A DNA stretch of 64,000 nt from Tetrahymena elliotti 4EA (GCA_000231825.2 JH720332.1:440077-504076), one strand, 5' to 3'; shown: positions 50,712-62,589, numbered from the stretch's first letter. Notes: generated from the sequence alone by a model not told the origin. A program made the numbers and translations.

Positions 50712-53352
50712 TAAAGAAAAAATATTCAAACTAAAAATTTTTATCTCAATATATATTTGTAAACACAATTTTGACTCAAATAAATGAATTTTATGCTCAA
50801 TTCTATTTTAAGTTTATTTATGAAACACCTTTTAATTTTAAATTTTACAAATATTATTCTAACGTTTTGCATTTTTTAATTCGAAGAGGAAAAATTAAGA
50901 AAAAGTAAAAATTTAGATTAATTATTTCAGATTATTTTCCTGCATTGTTCTTATTAACTTTTTCAAGAGAAAATAAAATTGATTAGTTTATTGATTATTA
51001 AAATCAAAATAATTATTAAGTTTTACAACAAAGAATTAGCTTGTTAAATAATATAATCAGTTAAAAAACACCAGACTAGAATTAAAAATAAATAATTAAG
51101 TTAATAGCTGACTAAATGGAAGTAAAAAATAAACCGCAAGCAATTTTAAAAATCAAACTTAACAAATAGATAAATCTATTATTTAAATTTAAAGGTATTT
51201 ATATAAAAAAAGTATTAAAATATTTTAATTTAATGAGCTACTGTTTTCTGAATATTATTTACTTGTAATGCTTTATAAATGTATATGTGTCAATTTGTAA
51301 TTCATTTTTACTACCATCAATCTATTTTTAAATTCGTAAAGTTAGGCTGAATAATTCTGTTTTGGTTTCTCTCTTAAAAAACTGACTCTTTTTTTATAAA
51401 ATTTAAAAGTAGCTCCAGTATCTTATAACAAAGTAAATATACTTTCAAACAAACATCTAAGCTTTTATAAATTGAAGAATATGATTATTTTTCCTTGTTA
51501 AAACTTAAAAAATAATACAATTTATTTTGAAGATTTTATATTTTTTAATTACTCATGGTGTTTAAACTATTTTATATTAGTAGGTTAAAAAAATCAATTT
51601 TTGATGTAGATACAATACACTAATTTATAAACATGCATAATTAAAAAAATGAATTCAGTTTTAGATAGGTTATAAAAATATTATTATTTTTAATCCGACA
51701 ATCAATAATCATTAAAGAAGAATTATTTTACAATTTAAGTAGATAAAAATATACCAAAATACTGTGTCTAGTTATCATTACTATTTCAGAGAAATCAAGT
51801 TATTTTTGGTTAAGGAAAATGGCCAGAGGCCAAACCCCACCCCATTTACTATTTGATATAATTTTAAAAAAAATATTTTTTGAGGTATTTAAAATCTAAC
51901 CTTTTTCTCTCTATTTTATTTTTAAAAATTTAATAAAAGATGTTTATTGTTTGTATTTAGCCCAATATCATTTCTACCTGAGATTATTAGATAAAAGCAA
52001 ACATGGTGAACCATTATTTGAGAATAATAAAGATAAAGATAAAAAAATTGTATAATTTATATCAATTAATTTATCTTATTTTCTAATTTTTTGTTGATAA
52101 AATACAGTTTGAAGCTTAGAATGATAATAATAATAATATATGACGAAATAAGATTAAAAAATTTACTGTGCTCAAATTATTATATTCCAGTTATCTAATA
52201 TTACTGTTATTTAATAGGTTTTTGACATATTGCTTTCACATATTAATAAAAGATTTAACTGAGATTAATGAAATTTACAAAAATGTAATTTTAGATTTAC
52301 AAAACTAAATTTACAAATTCTTGTTTCAAAGGTATTTATATTTTTTAATAAAATATTTTGAGTTTTGATGATGATGGTTTTTAAATTCTTTAAAAAATAG
52401 AAGATAAAAAGCATAAATAAAAGCTAGTAAATTTTAATTGCAGAATTAGTAACTTTATACTTTTTCCTTACTTACAATTTACTAATTTTTATTTAATAAA
52501 AATTTATAATATATTTAAAAATCTAAATAGCAATTAAAATATCACTTTTTAATATTCCCTCAAGTATCTACTAATTAAGACTATAAATTATTATGCTATC
52601 ATAGCTTTAAGATAAAAAAGTTTTTGTAAAATGAATTATGAGCTGATATTTTTTATGATATAAAATTTTTGTTTATTAATAGCCTTTTAAGTGAGACAAA
52701 TAATAAGCTTTTTTAAAGTAAAATAAAAAACCAAATATTGTACAGTTTTTTTTCAAAAATAACTTAATAAATCTTATTTAAATTATCATGTATTATAATT
52801 TTTTTATTGTGACAATTTACTAAATAAATTATTGATAGAATTAATCTAGATTATTTACAACTTTTTGATAATTGCTTGATTATTTATTAGTTTTTTAATT
52901 TTTAATTTAATGCTTGAAAAATAGTCCCAAATTCTACAAAATAATAACTGAAAGTATCTTAAAAGTACTTAAAGTGTTATTTTAAAAAACTCTTAGAATT
53001 TTTAGAATAATTGTGTTAGAAAGATTAAAATTTAAATAAGAATTCTAATTTAGTTTAGCAATTTAAATGCAATGCATCTACTTAATTTTTAGATTTTGTT
53101 TTTAATAATAATTGATTATTAGAATTTATTTATGATTTTCATAAAAAACATTAACAATAAATTATTTTAAAAGACAATTTTTTTTTCAATTATTTGTCAT
53201 TATTTTTTTATACACAAAATTAAAATGAATTCATTTTTTACCTTTATTCTTAACCATTTAACTAAAACAACAACACATTTTATTCTTTATTTTGATAAAA
53301 ATAAAAAAAATTATTAAAAGTTCATTTTCTTCTTAAAAAATGAATTAATAAA
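50712..53352. other. Long intergenic stretch P10-P11
   Basis: 50712-51815 matches 30888-31920; 52030-52900 matches 35641-36700. Between them, 51820-51844 is an isolated GC-rich tract (GGCCAGAGGCC, CCCCACCCC). No gene was recognised in 2.6 kb. Confidence 0.5.
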
Positions 53353-53400
53353 GACAGACAGCTAGTAATTATTAGAATTTATCAGTTGTATGTTTTATAT
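53353..53400 (+). promoter_or_regulatory. Conserved upstream box of P11
   Basis: GACAGCTAGTAATTATTAGA then ATTTATCAGTTGTATGT, about 415 bp before the ATG. Confidence 0.45.
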
Positions 53401-53773
53401 TTTTTTTTAGTTAAAAAAAATAATTAAAGGAGTTATGGATGGTATATTCACTTCTGAGTAAGTAATATTGAATTTATTATCTATATCAAAAGCTCTTTTT
53501 AAATTTTATACAATAAACTTATTTTTAATAAATAAAAGTGTATAATAACCTTTTTTACTGAATCGAATTACAAATTTTTTAAATTAAATAAGCTCAGTTA
53601 GATTTTGCAAATAGGACTTATTGACTAAATCTGCTTTACTTGCTAAATGGTTTCATTCCTTACTGAATATGTTTATAACATTTGTAATTATCTTCTGCTT
53701 GGTTAAATACGTTCACGAACTTTATTAGCTTTATAATTTATTATTAATAATTAAAATAAAATAATAAAAATAA

Positions 53774-55641
53774 ATGAGTGAAAACAACTGCATTTAAACC
53801 CCCCTTTAAAATAATATTCCATGCCTTTTTATTGTTGATGTCTTAGAAAGCACAAGGTACCTAAATTAATTATTAATTTTATTTTTTCTAATAAAATTTC
53901 TTTTTAAAAAAAGCACTGCAAGTTTTTAATCTCAATCTCAATCACATGGCTTTGATTTTGCTGCTATTCAGGATGAATGCAATAGCTTGAAATAGAAAAA
54001 TTCTGGAAGGAATTGCGAGAATAATGACTCTAAAACTGATATTGTTGATGAAGATAAATTAGATACAAGAAATTCTATAAACAGCTTAATGGTTAAAAGT
54101 TTTACTCCTACTTCATAATAAGTAGATTCTATTAACACCTAATTGGGATATCTTTCAATAGATCTTACATAATCATAAGAAAGTAGTTCTTAATTTATGT
54201 TTTTTATTTTATTAATTTTTATTCATTTAGTTAAAACGGAATCAAACAAAAAAGAAAAAAACCACTTTCTCTAGCTACCTTTCAAATAATCAAGTAATTT
54301 ATTATCAGCTTTACCTTTTAAAAAAATTTTTTAATTTAGAAAGCATAAATTATGAAGATGAAGAGTTGAACAATTAAATAGATTCTCCTGATGTAAACTC
54401 TTAAAAAAATGAGACTGATAGCTTAAAAAGCTCTCTTATCAAGAGAGTTACTTTTTCAGATTTTATGACAGAAAGTAAATAACATTTTTTATTTATGCTT
54501 AAATTCTTTAATCATTTTATGAATTTATCTAAATAGGTACACTGAGCAACTCTGATTAAAACACAAATGAAAAATAATAGTTCTTTTTCTAGTCTCCAAA
54601 AGGATAAATGGTCAAATCAGGTATTTATTTTTTTTACTGTTTGTTTTGAAATTAATAAATATTAATTATTTAGATTCGAAATGTTAATTCTCTTAAGAGA
54701 AAAGAAAAATTATCACTAAATCAATACTAAAAAGATCTCAAACTACTGAATAAAATATAGGTAAAAATATTAAATTTAAAATATTTCATTTATCTTTTAT
54801 CAATAAATAAATAGAGTAAAAGAAATTTGAAGATGAACTTCAAATGAATAAATTTTTGATGGATTTCTGCTGTATTAGAAATGACGAGTTTGTTTAATCT
54901 TTAATTAAAGATGAAACAAATTAGTCTCTTTAAAATGAATAATACTTTTTCAGTGAAGAGGTGATTAAAATATCTAACTCTGGAGAGAAAAAGAAAAGAA
55001 CCATTTTAATTACAGATGAATTCTTCTATGTGCTTTAAGATGTTTATAGCTTTAAACATATACAAAAATTTGAAATATCTGAAATTAATAAAATAACAAT
55101 TAGTTCTACTTAAAATAATGTTTGCTCTTTTATTATAAGAAATTCCTTTTAACTAAATTTGTAGATTAAGCATTTGTTTGATCTCATTTAATTCATTCAA
55201 ACCATTTTTAAGAAAGTCTTAAAATGCCATATCCCTATAATCAAAGATTAGAGTCAAATATTTAAAGACTAAACTAAAAAAAGCTTCTCTCAAAATGGCC
55301 AAACAAAAATGGAATAATTTTTGAGCAGTCAAAGAAAGGAATTTCGTGTTTAAATAGATAAAATAACGAATAATACTTAAAAAGAAGAAAAATAAATCGA
55401 AGGATTTATTTCTTTCTTTTCTAGTGATATTTGCGTCAATGGACTAAAGAGCTAAGATTTGAATAGGCTTACCTAAATAGAATTAATACATACAAATTTA
55501 GAAAAAAAATATTTTATTTTTTAATCAAAAAAAAACTCAGACATCCTCTACTCAATAAATCTCAAAAATGAAGAGGATATATTAAATTTTGTGAATCAAA
55601 TAAATAGGTTTTATAAGTAAAAACATTAAAAAATATTATGA
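53774..55641 (+). CDS. P11: RVxF/SILK protein with TH1-like and GRAM-like domains, intact, 512 aa
   Basis: Seven exons in frame: 53774-53856, 53923-54182, 54231-54293, 54340-54474, 54537-54620, 54674-54760, 54815-55641. It is the cleanest example of the main subtype: exon sizes 83, 260, 63, 135, 84, 87, 827, first intron phase 2, all others phase 1. Motifs: RNSINSLMVKSFT, IKRVTFSDF (RVxF), TKSILKRSQ (SILK), YFFSEEVIKIS, KKRTILITDEFFYVL, KFEISEINKITISS, IEGFISFFSSDICV, IFQSKKNSD. No membrane segment or signal peptide. Nearest relative is P7, including flanks. Inferred role as for P2. Confidence 0.9.
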
Positions 55642-56054
55642 ATGCAATTACAAATTAATTTGTATTTATCTACATATATATTGTATAATAATTGTTTACT
55701 TAAGCTTGACTAATTTAAATAAAATAATATTCATTTCAGTTTATAAAATGTTTGTTTTTAATTGTAAAAACTTAAAAATCAATCTAAAAGTGGAAGAATT
55801 AATTTGTAGATACACATATCAATTGATAATAAGAATATTTAATTCTTATAAAGTAAATTAAAAATTATTTATTAGAGGAATTGTGCTAATTTGAAAGTCT
55901 TTATTGATTATGAGATTAGATAAAAATTAATTATTTTAAATTTATTTTTTGTATTGTTAAATAATTGATCCACCCAAAGTCTTTTATCTTCTGTATTACT
56001 ATCAGTTAATATATGTTAGAAAAAATTTTTTAATTTGATTTATTTTTTATTAAA
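55642..56054. other. 3' flank of P11
   Basis: Carries the conserved element TTGTTAAATAATTGATCCAC at 55936-55990. No relic gene follows here, unlike behind P3, P6, P7 and P9. Confidence 0.45.
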
Positions 56055-56105
56055 AGCTAGACAGCTTGTAATTATTAGACTTAATCAGTTTTGTGTATTA
56101 TTATA
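56055..56105 (+). promoter_or_regulatory. Conserved upstream box of P12
   Basis: GACAGCTTGTAATTATTAGA then CTTAATCAGTTTTGTGT; about 520 bp before the ATG because of the inserted palindrome. Confidence 0.4.
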
Positions 56106-56424
56106 TTTTGTTTAGTTACAAGTAATAACTAAAGAAGTTATTACTTTCTGAGCAAGTAATACTTCTGCTACTATTAATTGAATTTATTATTTTTTTCAAA
56201 AGCACCTTATAAAATAGAATAAAAAATAAACCATCTACTTATTTTTAATACATAAAAGCATATATATTTTACTGAATAAAATTTAAATCTCTTAAATAAG
56301 AATATTTAAATTTTGAAAATCAGGATTTACTATGTTTGCTTTGCTTTTTTATAGGGTTTGTATATTACTGAATAGGTTTATAACATTCATAATTATCTTT
56401 TAGATTATTAAACCCATCCACAGA

Positions 56425-56562
56425 ATATATGAAGAAATACGGGAACGAGCTCAAAATCCCAAATCCCAAATTACCCTCAACATTTTCTCGATGAAAAAAT
56501 TGTCGAGAAAATGTTGAGGGTAATTTGGGATTTTGAGCTCGTTCCCGTATTTCTTCATATAT
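56425..56562. mobile_element. 138-bp palindromic insertion with CACAGA target-site duplication
   Basis: Arms of about 60 bp are inverted copies (ends ATATATGAAG...CTTCATATAT, G+C-rich middle CGGGAACGAGCTC) around a short loop near 56490-56500. The left arm has one extra 7-bp copy of CCCAAAT; otherwise the arms match. CACAGA at 56419-56424 is repeated at 56563-56568, and removing the insert gives the sequence expected from the related upstream regions of P6 and P7. It is the same type of insertion as 15824-15913, with different sequence. The minus-strand frame across it is an artefact. Confidence 0.8.
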
Positions 56563-56618
56563 CACAGAAATCTCTTAACTATATAATTAATTATTCAAAA
56601 TTAAATATATAAAATTAA

Positions 56619-57243
56619 ATGAGTGAAATCAACCATATTTAAATTCATCTTTAAAATAACACTCAACTTCTTCATATTTTAGATGTCTCAGAAAGCTCAA
56701 GGTACCAAAATTGATAATTTAACATTTTTTCTAAATAATTTATTTTAAAAATATACTAAAAGCTTATAATCAGAATCTTAATCTCATAAATTTGATTCTA
56801 CTATTTATTAGAAATATACTAACTTGAAATGCAAAAGGACTGTAAAGGATTGTGAGAATAGTGACTTAAAAACTGATATTGAAGAAGAGGATATTTTAGA
56901 TACAAGGAATACTGTCAAGAGCTTGATGGTAAAAAGTTTTACTTCAAATTCATAATAAGTAGATAATCTTAACACCTAATTGGAATATCTTTCTTTAGAT
57001 CTGACATAATCATAAGAAAGTAACTATTTATTGATTTTTTTTTATCAACTTTTGTTATTATTTAGTTAAAATAGAATCAAAAAATAAAGAAAATAACCTA
57101 GTTATCTAACTGCTTTTCAAATAATCAAGTAATTTATTATCAACTTTATCTTTATTAAAAATATTTTCAAATTTAGAAAGCATAAACTGTGATGATGAAA
57201 AATTGACCAATTAAATAAATTAGCTTGATACAAAATAATTAAG
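56619..57243 (+). pseudogene. P12: 5' fragment of a P-family gene, cut at a rearrangement junction
   Basis: Exons 56619-56701, 56763-57019, 57066-57128 and the beginning of exon 4 (57177-57243) are in frame and intron phases are normal. Motifs: RNTVKSLMVKSFTS. The sequence then leaves the family exon just before the RVxF motif and enters relic-type sequence (57260-57310), followed by an inverted block. Both C-terminal modules are therefore missing. Confidence 0.75.
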
Positions 57244-57498
57244 AAAATAATTATATTACTTTGGTGGGTGTAATGAAGATAAGAATAGCCCCCAAATTAA
57301 TTTTCCCAACGTTTACTTTTTAAAATTATTTTCAATTATTTTGGGGGAGGGGTGGACTAACTTGAAAAGTAAATAATATTTTATTTTTAATTTGAAATTT
57401 TAGAGTTGTAGATAATTTAGTAATCTGTAAAAATGAATAAATTAATTTGTTAAAAAATATGTATATGTAGATAAATACTAATTAAATATTATTTGGAC
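57244..57498. other. Inversion junction region
   Basis: 57260-57312 matches the start of relics R1-R4 in plus orientation; from about 57315 the sequence matches the 3' flank of P9 in minus orientation. A G-rich tract (GGGGGAGGGG) sits at 57343-57352. Confidence 0.6.
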
Positions 57499-58478
57499 TC
57501 ATTTTAAATCTTATTAATTATTTTGTATTTTTTTATTATAAAACTTATAAATTTTGTTAACAAAAAGTGGGAAATCTTCTTCTTTGTCCAATTTTATTGA
57601 AAATTGGATTTCTTAATTTTTTTGAGTTTGAAAGATAAAACTTTTTTTTTTTTAAATCTGTTTGTATTAATTCTATTTAGGTAAGACTATTTGTCTCTTA
57701 GTCGTTTAGTCCACTGATGCAAATATTGCTTGAAAAGAAATAAACAAATCCTTTAATGTTTCATATGTTTAAGGGTTATTCATTATTTTTTGTATTTAAA
57801 CATGAAATTCTCTTGTTTGAAAGTTCATAAATTATCCAATTTTATCAGTTTTGGTACTTTTCGCGATAATTTTTTTAGTTTATTCTTTAATTATTTGATT
57901 TTTTTAATTTTCGATGATAGGGATATATGCTTTTAAGATATTTTTAGATATGATTTGAATGAATTAAATGAGCTCATAGAAATGCTTTACTTACATATTT
58001 AGTTAAAATGTATTTCTAACAATAAAAGAGCATACATTGTTTTAAGTAGAACTAATTATTATTTTATTAATTTCTGATATTTCAAATCTTTGTATATGCT
58101 TATTGTTACTAAGATCTTATAAAACATAAAAGAATTCATGTGTAATTAAAATAATTCTTTTCTTTTTCTCTCCAGAGTTAGATTGAAAAAGTATTACTCA
58201 TTTTGAATAAATTAATTTTTAATTAAAGATTGAATAAATTGATCATTGATAATACAGCAGAAATCCATTGTAAATTGGTTTATTTTAGATTCATCTTAGA
58301 ATTTCTTATATTCTAATTATTTAGATAAAATAAGTTAAATATTTTCAAATTCATATTTTTTACCTGTATTCTATTCATCAGATAGAGATTTCTTTAGTAT
58401 AGATTTAGAAGTATCTTCATTACAAAGAAAAGGAATATTATCATTGAGAGAGTTTTTAAAATAGTTGATTTGATTCAT
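57499..58478 (-). pseudogene. P13: inverted, internally deleted copy of P9
   Basis: On the minus strand an ATG at 58478 begins an exon-1-like sequence (MNQINYFKNSL) that passes directly, in frame, into exon 6 (SKSILKKSLSDE), so exons 2-5 with the RVxF motif are missing. The normal last intron and the last exon follow. In the TH1-like module 19 bp are missing near 58185 (between TTTTTCA and CTAACTCTGG), shifting the frame. The GRAM-like part behind it (QGFVYFF equivalent) is otherwise well preserved down to the TGA at 57499. Confidence 0.75.
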
Positions 58479-60301
58479 TTATATTTTGTTTTGTTTTTTT
58501 TTATTTAATAAAAATTAATAATATTTTTTAAAGATTTCTCTAAAGCTGTTAAATGACACAGATGATAATTCCATATATTAAAACTTACTGAGCAATAAAA
58601 GTAAAAATTTCTAAATAATTCTGATTCTCTAAAAAAAATTAATTAGCTTTATTTGTAAAAATAATACATTCTAATCTTTTTCTTGGTACCTAAATTTTGA
58701 TTCGTAAAAAAGGTTTGCTATCCACTTTTTTACATAGTATATAAGCTAATTGATTGATTGTAACTTCTTATATTATTTTTTCATAAATGAATGTATAAAA
58801 TAAAATAAGTTAAAGGAATATTAATATTTCAAAATATTTAACTTATTTCCTAAATAATGAAAACATCGATAACTTTATTAGCTGTTATTGTCGAATTTAC
58901 AAAATATAATAAAACATAAAACTGATAAATTCTAATAATTATGAACTGCCTAACTTTTTAAATAATAATTAACTAGTAAAATTATAAATTATTTAATTTA
59001 TGCTTTGATAAGTAAACAAAATTTATGTTATTTTTTTCTAAATAAGGTATTTTGCATTAAAAATTATTGGATAATTTTGTTATTTAATTTAAAATAGCCA
59101 TAGAGAAGCTGCTACTAATTAAATAGTAATCTTACTCTTTTTACCAAATATCATAATTAGGTGAAATTATGTTAACTTTTTTTGGATTTCATTAAAATAA
59201 TAAATAAATCATTTCTATTTGAAAAATAAATTGGCCTTAACTTCAAATAGATCATTTGTTCTAAAAAACTACTATAAATTTTCTTTCAGTATTTGATGTA
59301 ATAGAAATCTTAAAAATTTGTTTGCATTTTTACTTGAAAAAAAGTGATTAAAAAATCATCAGAAAGCTTTGCTTGCAATCTAAATTAGATATGTTCATAG
59401 TAAATTTAATTAATTATCTTAACCATTTAATAATAAATACTAAATCATACTTCAATATTTTAATGTTAGATATTTTTTAATTTTATATTTTACTCATAAA
59501 ATATTTTATCTTTAAGATTTATTCAGTTCGCTATGAAAATTTATATTTATTGTGATTTTTTTATTTGAGTTTTTAAAAAACTCTATAATAGCTAATTTGA
59601 ATTAAGATTAACTAACTTCTCAAAAAGTCTATTTCGTAAGAAATAAACAGTTTCTTTAATATTGCGAGATCCAAAAGCTTCTTTTATTTTTTGACTTAAT
59701 TAAATTGCAGCTCTTTTCAAAATTGAAAGTATTAATCAGAATTTTATAAAATCACGATATAAAGAAGTTGTAAAATATCTGGAAAATTACTTATCAAAAT
59801 TAAGGATTATAGTGATATTTTATCATGTAGATAAATATTCCTGAGAATAAGTGATAAATAATAATTGCTATTGTAATACTTAAAGTGCTTTATAAATTAT
59901 ATTTATTAAGAAAGTAAAGAAAAACCATCAGAATTATTTATCCTTTGATTAAAATATACTGGTTTTAATTTTCATAAATTTATTTATTCTGAATTTAAAG
60001 TAATTTAATCAGAAATTATAGTATTAGTTTATTTTTTTATGAATTTAAAAGTGAAATAGACTATTTTTATTTTGCTAAATTTAAACTATTTGACTAAATA
60101 ATGAAAAAAATCCATAAAAATAGATATATCACTTAAAAATTCAATTTGAAACATTTATTAATTTACTTCTTAAAGCATAAATAGTTTGAGCTATCATAAG
60201 TAAATACAACTTTTTGTAATACATCTCAATGAAAGCAATTCCAAAAAAATTGGATATCAATATTTTGGTACAGTAAATTATGATATAGCTGACTTATTTT
60301 T
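58479..60301 (-). other. Inverted copy of the P8-P9 intergenic region
   Basis: The conserved upstream box of P13 lies at 58911-58956 on the minus strand. The rest resembles 43500-44500 in inverse orientation in places. No gene. Confidence 0.5.
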
Positions 60302-61920
60302 TCAAATTAAGTATAAAAATTCATGAGAATTTAAAAAGAGATGATGATTATTTATCAGAATTTCATAGCATATACTTTTATCTATATTATTCTGAAATAA
60401 TTGTTCATCATGTTCAATGACCCTAATCCCTAATGAGCAATGATAATTAAAATAAATTGTATTTTTACTAAATAATATATGAAAGATATAAATTAATCTT
60501 AAACATTCTGTTTTACAAATATACAAGAAATAAATAATATACTTATTAGGAATAAAAAGATAAATCAATTAATTTGTGTTTGAAAAATTTTAAACCTTAT
60601 CTGTAAAATTTTCAAACTCAGAGTCATCTAACAATTTAATTATAAATAATCTATCAGGATTTCTCAAGGATCTAAGTAAAAATGATTTTCTTTATTAATC
60701 ACTTTACAATATTTTCACTTAAATTAGTCTATTTAAGCCTTTGCATTTTTCTGTACTTGCAATTGAAATATTATTTTGATAAAATTATAATAAACCTTCC
60801 AAATATGACTCATTTTGTAAGCATTTATCATCTATTTTTTTTATTAATACCAAAAATTCTCTTTCATAATTCTTTTAAAGCTATTCCACTTTTGAATTAG
60901 CTAAGCTTTGGTTATTTTAGGTTTAAGATTTCCTAATGAAGGAATCATTTTCTTAATATATAATAGGAATATTAACTTTTAAAACAAATTGGAGTATATT
61001 TTGAATAACTAAAATAAATTCTTCCAAATGATATATCTTTAAGTTTAACTAAAATTTATTTCTTACAATAATAGAGCAAGTATTTTTGCTTTTAAAATTT
61101 ACAATTATTTTGTTTATTTCTGTAAGTTAAAATTTTTATACATCATTTAAGTAATTCGCATTTTTAAGTAAATAAAAGGAATTATCATTAAAAAAACATT
61201 ATTCTCCTTTTATTCTCACCAGAGCAAGATATGTGTGTTACTAACTCACTAAAAAAGTATTTGAATAAACTTTTTGAGTATAAAATTCATTTAATAGTAG
61301 TTATTATACTATCTCTTTGCTTTTTATTTCACAATAATCTTAAAAGTTACTCTAAAAATATTTAAAAAAATAATTTTTATCCAAAATTTTATTTTTTCTT
61401 ATCTATTTTAATTCTTAAAATATTTATTACCTTAATAATATTCACATGTTTATGAACTTTAAAGTTTTAAATATTTAATTTATTTCAAATTATTTTAAGC
61501 GGAAGGCATTTCTATTTAGTTTTTATAAAAAATAAATATGGTTAAAATATTAATAATTGTAGAAAAGTATTTTTTTGCAAAAAAGAAATAAAAATTAAAT
61601 TTATGATTGAGTAAATAATATATTACTTAAAGAGTTAATCTAATCATAAGTAGTTATTATCTTATTCAGGCTTATTATTACTATTATCATTATCTATTTT
61701 ATTTTAATATCAATTTAAAATAGTAATACAATTTAATTTTATTTACTTTAATTTAGAAGATGCTTTTCAAAGCTGTTTTTTCTTTTATCTAATAAACTGT
61801 GTTTGGATTCTCTAAAAAACTAAAATTAAGACACAATTTACTTTTTTAGAAAAAATCGTTAGCTCTAGCAAAAATAAGGGATTCTTCAACCATATCTTCA
61901 GACAAATAACATAAAGCAAA
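60302..61920 (-). pseudogene. P14: inverted relative of P8 that keeps the GRAM-like domain; frameshifted
   Basis: Minus-strand copy of P8. An exon-2-like segment near 61850-61910 ends NDFFQK before a GTAAATTG donor. The TH1-like module (about 60990-61260: FSELVTHIS, then IIVRNKF) has seven T instead of six near 61188, which shifts the frame and exposes a TGA. Behind it the GRAM-like module (EGLLQFYQNNISIA, RSLRNPDRLFIIKLL) and a long unique tail are open to the TGA at 60302, which argues that the damage is recent or a homopolymer sequencing error. P8 lacks exactly this GRAM-like module but shares the tail. Confidence 0.65.
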
Positions 61921-62589
61921 TAAACTATTTAAATACTGTTTTTCTTTAAAAAGAGTCAATTATTAAAATTTGATTTTATATAAAAATTAAATATTTTACT
62001 TTAAATTTCCTTTTCAACACTCAATTAAAAATTTATGTAACAGTTGAAGATCGATCCTATTTTTGTAGTAAATGAAATTTGTGAAATTATTTGAATAAAA
62101 AAAGAGTGAAATAAGATAGTACTTTTAGGGGTGAGGAACATGTTAAATGATTTACCTTTTCTTTAAATCAATATAGAAAACTTTGATTTTGAAAAATCTG
62201 TTTATATGTTTAAATAAAAAAATGATAGGTAATATATTTGATAGAGGGTAATTTAATTATTTTAAATATTTTAAGAAAAATCTAAAATATTTTTATATTT
62301 TATTTTTAATTAACACCCACATTCAAAAAAATCTTCCAAATATTAGGGTGTATAAACATTTTTTTTTAAATTGGGTGTATATTAATTAGTGCTTATTTAT
62401 AAGAACTTCTTACATTATTTCTTTCTTAATATTAAATTAACTATTTTCATAGTTAAATATCATAATTAATAATTTTAGAGAATAGATTAAATTTAATAAA
62501 ATATAAATTTTAAAATGTTTATATGTCTTTCTGATTAATCTAGCTTTTAAAATATTTGCTTTTAGCATTAAATTAAGATAAAAATGTGA
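61921..62589. other. Intergenic
   Basis: No gene or repeat recognised. Confidence 0.35.

Noticed and set aside
56365..56565. Minus-strand 66-codon frame
   Set aside because: It consists of the palindromic insertion at 56425-56562.
57343..57354. Telomere-like or G-quadruplex sequence
   Set aside because: Only GGGGGAGGGG followed by TGG; no tandem GGGGTT repeats and too few G-runs for a standard quadruplex.
60302..60568. Minus-strand 88-codon frame as a separate gene
   Set aside because: It is in frame with, and directly continues, the GRAM-like region of P14, so it is the C-terminal tail of that copy.
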